64,000 bases of DNA from Acacia acuminata (Eukaryota; Streptophyta; Magnoliopsida; Fabales; Fabaceae). The stretch is from contig JAFJYI010000036.1 of assembly GCA_019022655.1 (NCBI GenBank), forward strand, positions 2,046,001 through 2,110,000, in the 5' to 3' direction. Under the pieces are notes generated by a model. It was not told the origin of the DNA and did not search any database. It saw only the letters and a list, made by a program, of their open reading frames with translations. A program made the translations under genes and the position numbers. Below, piece after piece: positions 56,258-64,000 of the stretch (position 1 is the first letter of the stretch; each line of letters begins with the position of its first letter).

Positions 56258-56920
56258 ACATTTTTTAAGGACGCTTTAATTGCTTCCCGCCATAAGAAAT
56301 ATGAGAATTTTTTGTTTGGCGCCATGGTATTTAATTTTTTTTGGAATAAAATTTATTTTTGGCGTCCTGAATATATTTCAAGACGCCTAAAATCTGACTA
56401 ATTACTTGGCGCCAAGGAAAAATATGGAAAATATTTGTTTGGCGGTAGAAGTTTATCGAAAGTAGGTGACCTGAACTATATTCAGGTTGCCAATGTTTTG
56501 AAAATTGGCGACCTGATTGTATTTCAGTCGCTATTTGCATTACTTTTTTTAAATTTAATTTAATTTAATTTTAATTTTTCCCTTCTATTCCTTTGCCGTT
56601 CGCGCCCCTCCATTATCTCGTCCTCGTGTGTTGAAAATTGGCGATTCGATTGTATTTCAAGTCGCCTATTTTTACAAAATAGGCGACCTAATTATATTTT
56701 AGGTCGCCTATTTTTAAAAGGGCGACTCGATTATATTTTCGGGTCGCCTATATTTTTAAAAGTGGCGACCCGATTGTGTTTCAGTCGCTATTTTTTCGCA
56801 AAGGGCGATTGATTATATTTCTGTGTCGCTTATATTGTTAAATTGGCGACTGATTGTGTTTCAGTCGCCTATTTTCTAAAAAGTGGCGACTCGAATCAAT
56901 TTTCAGTCGCCTATTATTTT
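56258..56920. repeat. Left subterminal hairpin array of the outer CACTA
   Basis: After one GGCGTCCTGA...TCAAGACGCC unit (56361-56387), at least nine units use GGCGACCTGA...CAGGTCGCC-type arms (56460-56910), a different arm sequence from the inner element. A C/T-rich block with 'cctttgccgttcgcgcccct' appears twice (about 56590 and 56957). Confidence 0.88.
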
Positions 56921-57009
56921 TTTTTAATTTTATTTTAATTTTTCCCTTCTATGCCTTTGCCGTTCGCGCCCCTCCATTATCCGTCCTCAATCAATACACG
57001 GCTCACTCT

Positions 57010-57400
57010 TCTCCTTCCCTCTTTTCGATCTAGCGAGACGAAGCTCGGACAATCGGACGCACCCACGGCTCGGACCGAAGCTCACTCGCTCCTTCCTCCT
57101 TCCATTATCGGCACTACCCACCTCGTCGTCTTTCGGCTATTCGGCACAACCCGAACTCGAAGCTCCGACACACACAAGCTCGGAGTCGGATCCGAAACTC
57201 TTCTCGTTCCCTCTTTTCGACCTAGCGAGACAAAAGCTCGGACAATCGGACGCACCCACGGCTCGGACCCAGAAGCTCACTCTGCTCCTTCCTCCTTCCA
57301 TTATCGCCGCCACCCACCTCCGTCGTCCTTCAGCTATTCAGCACCACCCAGAACTCCAAAAGCTCAGACGCACACAAGCTCGGAGTCGGACCCAGAAGCT
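57010..57400 (+). repeat. Tandem duplication (about 190 bp) in the outer CACTA leader
   Basis: 57010-57200 and 57203-57400 share 'agctcggacaatcggacgca' and 'acacacaagctcggagtcgg' in the same order. The whole is open for 159 codons from 56951, but composition (C/T-rich, repeats) and position before the transposase gene fit a 5' leader better than a protein gene. Confidence 0.85.
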
Positions 57401-57430
57401 AAGGGAGGTCTTGGCTTTTCCTTTTCATGA

Positions 57431-58847
57431 CTCGCGCTATTCCAAACCGTTGCTTGAGTCGGGTTTAATCTTCCTACGGCTACCATTATTCCAAATTTCC
57501 AATCCGTGGCTTCGTTGTTTTGAACTCATTAAAATCGTGGTTTGATCGATCGATTTTGTGCTCAAATCTAGCCACATTTCGCCTTGATTTAGTGCTAATA
57601 GGTTAATTTAACATGGCTTCTCCGATTTTGTGTTAAATTCTTCCAGTGTTGCTTCTCCGATTTTGGTCGACATTTTTTTGTCTTGTAATGTTGCCCATTT
57701 CCAGAAAAAAATAAAAAATCTTCATCTTGCTTTTACTGCTCACCTTCTTTTGAAAGCCTTTAGTATGATTTCAATTTGATGCTAGTTGACTCAATGTCTT
57801 ATCTTATGGAATTTGAATGTTCTTGAAATTGGATCCCCTGAAAATCTAATTCTCAAAATGAATCAAATTCTAGTAGTTTTATTTTTGTATTGGCATTTGT
57901 TTTTATGAGGAAAGCCTATCATATTGTTGATCATCTCATTTCTTTATTCTTGAACTATTCAGCTGAATTGGTTCTTTTGTCTTTGCTAAGTTTTAATTTT
58001 CCCAGAAGACTTAGTGCCTACTGGTAGCAACTCAAACATGGAAAATAAAAGAAAGTCTCTACTGAGGATTAGATGGGATACCAAAAGATCAATGTATTAT
58101 GGTTATAGACCCATGCTTTGGAAGATATAAAATTATAAACAAGTTGTCGCTGCATTTAACTTAAACTAAATCATTAGATGGTTTCAATAGCCCTGTTTGG
58201 ATTATTCCTCCTCCTTTTTTAGTGTTCTTAAACTAAAAAAATTAAAAGTTAACCACATTTGATATGATATTGAATGCCACTCTTTGGATGAGCGCAAAAA
58301 AAAAATGCTAGTATTGAATGGGGTGGGTCGGCGGCATAAATTCCCTAATGTCATTGTGCTTTGTCCGAGACAAATTCTACCTATAAGTCATTAGAGATAC
58401 CGATGTGACCTTATAGCTTTAAATATAAGTATTTTTTTTATTATTAAAGGCAATCCTTAAAGCACAATTCATGTTGTCTAGAACTAATGCCTTTCATTAG
58501 ATTTAAACTTACGAGTTGATTAATGACTTCTTCAATTGCAAATGTCATAAAACTATGTTAGATTTCAATTCATGGGTAATTAATGACTTCTTCAAGTGCA
58601 AATATCATATTGAATAACTTTGATAAATTTAGTTGGCGAGAAAAGAGATTTGATGTGTTTAATTTCAATTAGAATGAGTTCATTGCTTTATTATCACAAG
58701 ATTCTTCTCTTCATAATATCGAAGGTTGATTTCTTATGTATCTCATCTTTCAAACCATGTTGTGGAAGTGTTGATTAAATTTTTGAAACTTAATATTCCT
58801 TCAACCTGATTTTTATTGTGTTTGTGATCTTTTTCATTATTTGGCAG
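57431..58847 (+). other. 5' noncoding region / intron of the outer CACTA
   Basis: T-rich intron-like sequence without recognisable frames. It ends with an acceptor (atttggcag) immediately before the 14-3-3 exon fragment. Confidence 0.5.
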
Positions 58848-58920
58848 GCCTTTGATGAGGCAATTTCTGAACTTGACACGTTGGGTGAAGAGTCATACAA
58901 AGATAGTATATTGATCTTGG
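58848..58920 (+). pseudogene. Captured exon fragment of a 14-3-3 gene
   Basis: After a consensus splice acceptor (58838-58847) the plus strand reads AFDEAISELDTLGEESYKDS, followed by ILI, then unrelated sequence. This is the signature-bearing helix region of 14-3-3 proteins, which bind phosphoserine/threonine clients, and in plant 14-3-3 genes an intron falls right before AFDEA. Presence of the intron border indicates DNA-level capture. The reading frame continues to a stop near 58957, so any product would be short. Confidence 0.88.
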
Positions 58921-59255
58921 TCAAAGGTTTGAAACAAACGGTTGCGCTCCCAAATTAGGTCAGTTGCTTTTATTTTATTGACACACACATATGTTGTCCT
59001 TATATGATATCTTCTTCCTATGAGAGAACAACACTTTTGTCTTATGGCTTCATGGTTTACCATTATTGATTGACGTATATGTCAGTAGGAATAATTCCAA
59101 TGTTCTCTTAGTTGATGAAATTGTTGCATTTAATAGTTGATATTGTTCTGAATTGCTTTAGTTATAAGTTTTGTTGAATTATGCTAAAATTGCTTGTTAT
59201 TGAAATTTTGGGATAGGGGAAATGCTGCCAAATTTTTTTAAAAAGAAATTAAAGC

Positions 59256-60853
59256 ATGTCAAATATGAACTTGACTATTGTTGGAAATGTCTTAGGTGAT
59301 AATAAAATGGGTCATAGTTGGATGAATGCTTTGAGAACTAGTGAAGAATATGAGAATGGGGTGGAAGAGTTTATTGAATTTGCTAGAAGGAATGTGGCTA
59401 CAAAAAATGGGATGTATTATTGTCCATGTGTTAATTGTTTAAATGAGATTCGAAGGGATATTGCTGATATAAGGATCACCTAATTTGTGATGGAATAAAC
59501 CTTCGATACACAACGTGGATATGGCATGGTGAGGAGGTAACTACCAGTGCATCCCACAAAAATGAAGTTGAGGTAGATGACGATGGAATGGAGAGAATGA
59601 TTCATGATGTTGAGGTCGAATCTTTTGCACAACCACATGAATATGATAGTGTGCGGAGTGATGCAGAGACACCTTTGTTCCCTGGGTGTACTAAGTATAC
59701 ACGGTTGACTGGGACCTTACATTTAGTGAACTTAAAGGCCACTTGTGGGTGGACCGATAGCAATTTCACGTCGTTGCTTGAATTGTTGTGTGATATGTTT
59801 CCAGATGATAATGTACTTCCAAATCGTATGTATGAGGCCAAGAAAATCTTATCTACGATGGGTATGGAGTATAAAAAGATACACAGTTGCCCTAATAACT
59901 GCATATTATACTGAAACGAGTACTAAGGCCTCAGTAATTGTCCGGAGTGTAAAACTTCACGATACAAAGTGAAGAAATGTATTGTTTCTGGAGAGCAGAC
60001 AACAAAAAGGCAACCCTTGAAGGCATTGTGGTATCTTCCAATAATTCCACGGTTTAAGCGTCTGTTTACTAGTGAAGCAACGGCGAAGAAGTTGAGATGG
60101 CATTCTGATGAGAGAATTTCCGATGGAAAATATATTCAGCACCCTGTTGGCTCTCTACAATGGAAGAAAATAGACGAAATGTTCCCTCAATTTGGCAGTG
60201 AGCCAAGAAACCTTCGGCTGGGGCTTTGTACAGATGGCTTCAATCCGTATCAAACTCTTAGCAGTACCCATAGTGCATGGCCGGTTCTCCTTGTAATATA
60301 CAACTTACCTCCCTGGCTATGTATGAAACGCAAGTATGTGATGCTCTCTGTGATGATTTTTGGACCAAAACAGCCCGACAACAATATCGATGTGTACTTG
60401 GCTCTTTTGGTTGAGGATTTGAAGAAGTTGTGGGAGGAAGACGTAGATGTGTTTGATGCATATAAGAAGGAGTCCTTCAAGTTGCATGCCATGATTTTTA
60501 CCACGATCAACGACTTTCCTGCATACAGAAATTTGTCTGGGTACAGTGTGAAGGGGCATAAAGCATGTCCAATATGTGAAGCTGACACAAACTTCCATCA
60601 ACTAAAGCATGGAAGAAAAACTATCTACCTCGGTCACAGGAGGTTTCTTGATTGGTTCCACCCATATCGTAAGTTAAGAAAGCGTTTTAACGGCTTACCA
60701 GAGCATAGAACGGCTCCAAAGGCATTGACCGGAGAGGAAGTCTATAGTCGAGTGAAGCATATCAATGTCATATTGGGTAAGCAGCGAAGGATTGCGGGTG
60801 AGAAGAATATATGGAAGAAGAGATCAATTTTCTTTGATCTTCCAAATACGTAA
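59256..60853 (+). pseudogene. TNP2 transposase of the outer CACTA (truncated, frameshifted)
   Basis: Begins at ATG 59256 with the complete transposase-associated domain ('MGHSWMNALRTSEEYENGVE', 'MYYCPCVNCLNEIRRDI'). A one-base loss near 59474 and two shifts near 59890 and 59930 interrupt it. From 59969 it is open for 294 residues ('LPIIPRFKRLFTSEATAKKL', 'LCTDGFNPYQTLSSTHSAWP', 'MIFGPKQPDNNIDVYLALLV', 'TINDFPAYRNLSGYSVKGHK', 'CPICEADTNFHQLKHGRKTI'). It ends at 60853 shortly after 'KKRSIFFDLP', where the inner copy continues for another 1.6 kb. The missing part includes the DUF4218/DUF4216 regions. Confidence 0.88.
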
Positions 60854-60963
60854 ATGAAGATGTGGCTGCAGTTGCCTTAAAGATTGTAAGTAGTTAAATT
60901 AGAAGTATTAAATATAGCCTCTGTTGTTTCATATTTTTAGAGTTTAGTTACTATTTAAGAAAT

Positions 60964-61690
60964 ATCCTATGATACGGGATGCACTTGAGCAGAGCAGAGA
61001 GCCAAGGTTCATTCACGCCGGTACACGCAGAGATGGAATTTTGTCCACGGCGATTGGGAAGCCGATTACCTTGATCTTTGTTCAAGGGGAGCCTAGGGAA
61101 GTTAGCGTCGCGAAATATTTTGGACGGCGTTCTAGTTGTTCGCATGACGATGACAACCCTAGTCCTCAGCTTGTAGCCAAAATTCGAGCGTCCCTTGTAG
61201 ATGAGGTTATGACACAACTACGGGGTGAAATGAGGGTTATCATACAAGAGAAGGTAAATACGCAACCCACAGACTAGGAATCCCCGGCCTTCCCAAGTAG
61301 CAAAGAAAGTTTTTACGCTCCGATGTACCTATTGGCGAACCTTCTCATCACTCTCCGGATGTACTTATTGGCGAGCCTTCTCACACTCCACAGGGGGGAC
61401 AACCCTGCACTCTATATTTGGATGACCCACACCAGCGTATTGTTGCCGATGGTCTTGTTTACCAAGAACAAACCACACACCACAATATGCAAATTCCACA
61501 AGACCAACGTAGAGTGACTCTGAAAAGTGTGCGAGAGGGGGAAGAAAAGATAGTCATCCCGATTGATGATGAGGAGGTTCCCATGCTAGACGCTGCCGCC
61601 ACATCGTTCATCCTTTGGCCGCATCATCTTATTGAGATGGGGACGACACCTCCAATGGTAGGAAATACATTACTGATTGACGATGAGTAG
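60964..61690 (+). pseudogene. ORF2 remnant of the outer CACTA, middle part
   Basis: Matches 53250-53931 of the inner element: 'DGILSTAIGKPITLIFVQGE', 'VAKYFGRRSSCSHDDDNPSP', then 'PHQRIVADGLVYQEQTTHHN' and 'SFILWPHHLIEMGTTPPMVG', ending IDDE at TAG 61688-61690. A short duplication of 'cttattggcgaaccttctca' is seen at 61328-61385. The N-terminal Transposase_24-like part is deleted. Confidence 0.72.
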
Positions 61691-61739
61691 GGTTTAGGAT
61701 TGATTTTCATTGCTAACCCACTCATAATCTGTTTATTAT

Positions 61740-62926
61740 GTTTTCATAGCATGAACAAGCTATGATTTCTATACTTAGCACAAATGGCGAGAGCTCTACA
61801 AGGACATCGTCTCTATAGGCTTGCGATGCCTCGGGACATTGTCGGTGCGAGACAAGACATATTCGATCAATGTTGACAAGAAAGATTTGAGAGTTTATCC
61901 GTATGGATTGTTTAGATATACAAAGTGGCTTCAACTTGCAATCTTGTAAGTTTTTTTTACCCTTTAATTATGTCGGTACTCTTTTTTTTTTTGTTTAATA
62001 TATTCAACAACATTTATCATTTTATTTCGATCATAGTGTCTCGCTACGACTTATGCAAAAAGGGAAACCAATTAGGTTGTATGGATTCTTATGTCCTGGA
62101 TCCACGGCTTCGGCTCGTAATATCTTAACCAGGAGGGCCATTTATGTTGGTTTAACAATGGGCGACATAAAATCGTCTTGTTATCTAGCGCCAATACATG
62201 AAAGGTGCGTATTTTTTGGTCTATATAAGATTTTTAAGAATAAAATGCTTTTTTTTTATCTTAGTTTAATATTAATATGTATATGTTGTAGTGGTCATTG
62301 GACCCTATGTGTTATTTGTCCCGCCAAGAATGCATGTTATTGGTTCGATTCCATAGGTGGCGTGCCAACCGAGGGATATCAAAAACATGTTTGCCGAGTA
62401 AGTAAATTTTTGTCTAAATCATCGATTATTTTTTTAAATGAATTGTTTTCATGTCTCGTTAATTTCCATTTTAATGATAGGGGTTTTAGGACATATAGAC
62501 AGATTGTTGGAGCACGAGAGCAGGGTGGACCGAAGTGGTTTTATCCGAAGGTAACTAGTTTCAATTCAAGTTTTTTCTGAGACACAGTAGCTTTCATTTT
62601 AACAATTTGTTTTTGATTTATAGTGCCATCGACAACCAGGGAACACCGAGTGCGGATACTACGTTATCAATTGGATGCAATCTATTGTTTCCACTGGACG
62701 TACTACTGGCTTTCAAAACGTACGTAATGCTCCGTGATCCTCAAATGATGATATTTTTTGTTGTGGTACTTCGGTTGTTAATTATTTCATTCACTTAATT
62801 GGTTTATCTTATACCTTGTTTTCCAATTTACATTTTTTTGGTATTGAGGATCCGTGCTCACAGGATGACATCGATTCGAATCGAGACTTGTTGGCTAGAT
62901 ATCTTCTTGAACATGGCTCAATGTGA
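61740..62926 (+). pseudogene. Ulp1-type protease part of the outer CACTA
   Basis: Exons with GT-AG introns at the same positions as the inner copy encode 'GFLCPGSTASARNILTRRAI', then His in 'SGHWTLCVICPAKNACYWFD' (62291), which also shows the Asp, and 'RQPGNTECGYYVINWM' with Gln and Cys (about 62631). The end reads 'DDIDSNRDLLARYLLEHGSM' and TGA at 62924. All four residues expected for a C48 (SUMO) peptidase are present, so this copy is better preserved at the active site than the inner one. The upstream exon (61740-61950) is frameshifted. Confidence 0.8.
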
Positions 62927-63779
62927 AACGACAAGTCATTACTTGTTAGGGTGATTGTCAATGTGAATAGGCAAGTCATTGGGTTGATTAAAGTAGCTCA
63001 AACTCAATGTTGAAATGTAGAGAAAAAATGTTAAATGTTAATTTTATATATGTGTATAGAGTTGTTGTCTTTGGGTTTGCTAGCAATGCATATTTATTAA
63101 CTTGAGTTGAACTATATTTTGAGCAATATGTCAGGCTTGTATTCAGTTTTGCAGCAAATTGGCTAAACATACTGCAAGCATATTTTTTTGGCTAAAAAAA
63201 CTAATATAAGGTGTCTGAAAGCTAATTCGCTTTGTATGGGTTACTTGTCTTCTTGGTCGTGTGTTGCAAAACTTATTAAGTTTGTCTTGATTTGGTTTCT
63301 AGAATTGTTACAATATGAAATTTGACATCTACTTGTTTAATTCGTAAATTATTGGTGCTCTTGAATTTGCCACTTTAAGCTAACGTGAATATTTGGAAAT
63401 AGATACTTGTCATATGAGGTTTGATTTTGCCATTATGCCCGCATTTGATTTTCCAATAACCAAGACTTGAGAAGTTTGTTGAATCATACCATCATAAATG
63501 ATTTCTTTGAAAGTTTTATGTACGCTTCTTGCTTGTGTGGTAATCGTGATTATTACTAGGTGGCTCTCTCGCACTTTATTAGCATTAGTGAATTGTTAAA
63601 TTTCGTATGCTGAAACCTTGAAATTCTGTTGAGCTTTGTGTGCAAAAATCATTGCTGCTATATATATTTGCCTCTTGTCACATATCAGTGTTATTGCCAA
63701 TTGAAGGGAATGAATGTTGATGCTACGTTTTGCAGTAAATTGGCCAAACATACAGCAAGCATACTTTTTTTAAAAAAAA
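62927..63779. other. 3' noncoding region of the outer CACTA
   Basis: AT-rich without frames of interest. The phrase 'gcaaattggctaaacatact' (63152) recurs as 'gtaaattggccaaacataca' (63733), each followed by a T-run and 'aaaaaactaatataaggc/gt', so about 60 bp is repeated. Confidence 0.55.
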
Positions 63780-64000
63780 ACTAATATAAGGCATCCTGAA
63801 ATCTATTTAGGATGTCTCATATGCATAATAGGCGACCTGAATACAATTTAGGTCGCCTCTTATGATTAAATAGGCGACCTGAATTGGATAGAGGTCGCCT
63901 ATTATGACCTGAATACCACTGAGGTCGCCCCATAAGAGGCGACCTAAATAGATTCGTGTAAGCCCCTCATAAGAGGCGACTTTGAATACTCTTATTATGA
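63780..64000. repeat. Right subterminal hairpin array of the outer CACTA (incomplete)
   Basis: Begins with 'aaggcatcctgaaatctatt', then at least four units with GGCGACCTGA...AGGTCGCC arms, like those at 56460-56910. It runs to the window edge, so the element's right end should lie close beyond it. Confidence 0.88.

Larger units (their letters stand above)
44860..64000 (+). mobile_element. Outer CACTA (En/Spm) transposon, continues past the window
   Basis: Left end CACTACTACAAAAA at 44860. About 170 bp later it is interrupted by the inner CACTA (45029-56254) and continues at 56258. It has hairpin-array subterminal regions (56260-56920 and 63780 onward), a TNP2 gene, and an ORF2 with a Ulp1 domain. 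The right terminal repeat is not reached. Confidence 0.88.

Noticed and set aside
56951..57430. 159-codon open frame in the outer CACTA
   Set aside because: It consists of the duplicated leader segment. No domain is recognised and low-complexity composition explains the openness.

Overview
This is nuclear DNA of a flowering plant, probably a eudicot. The evidence is AT-rich intergenic sequence, GT-AG introns, an F-box gene, the first exon of a type-B response regulator, and plant-type Ty1/copia, Ty3/gypsy (Tat lineage) and CACTA elements. Transposons fill most of the window. Only two host loci are visible: an intact single-exon F-box gene (40346-41497, minus) and the 5' end of a type-B ARR-like gene (44228-44368, plus).

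Layout. 1-301 is the end of a gypsy LTR that began outside the window. 304-862 is a small foldback element. 2020-27930 is one Tat/Retand-type gypsy element on the minus strand with a 5-bp target duplication (GGGTG). It has gag, protease, RT, RNase H and integrase on the minus strand and an extra antisense reading frame on the plus strand near its 3' LTR. Three later insertions split it, each with its own perfect 5-bp duplication: a full copia element (5163-16609, CAATC) inside the antisense frame, a copia solo LTR (20812-22312, GAATA) inside RT, and a solo LTR of the first copia family (25363-27278, TCCAC) inside gag. 27931-29494 continues the old host sequence. Together with 1806-2019 it is a diverged duplicate of 38687-40400, and that second copy preserves the empty insertion sites of the gypsy element and of a 244-bp MITE.

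31287-37834 is a degenerate, 3'-truncated copia element on the minus strand, itself split by a solo LTR (33502-35233, CGATT) whose U3 is packed with the palindrome AAACCTCGAGGTTT. The F-box gene follows, then a foldback MITE (42836-43456), then the response-regulator exon. The intron after that exon is invaded by a CACTA transposon (starting 44860 and running off the right edge). A second, related CACTA (45029-56254, target duplication CTA) sits inside the first.

Both CACTA elements carry a TNP2 transposase gene and a second gene with a Transposase_24-like region and a C-terminal Ulp1-type cysteine protease domain. Their ends are arrays of short hairpins. Each also carries a different host gene fragment with intron borders: a 14-3-3 exon in the outer element and an RPF1/Brix exon in the inner one.

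Most transposon reading frames carry frameshifts. In the young copia element, differences between the two LTRs are largely 1-3 base indels, often near CAG/CTG/CCG, so residual sequencing error is a serious alternative to genuine decay. No RNA genes were recognised.
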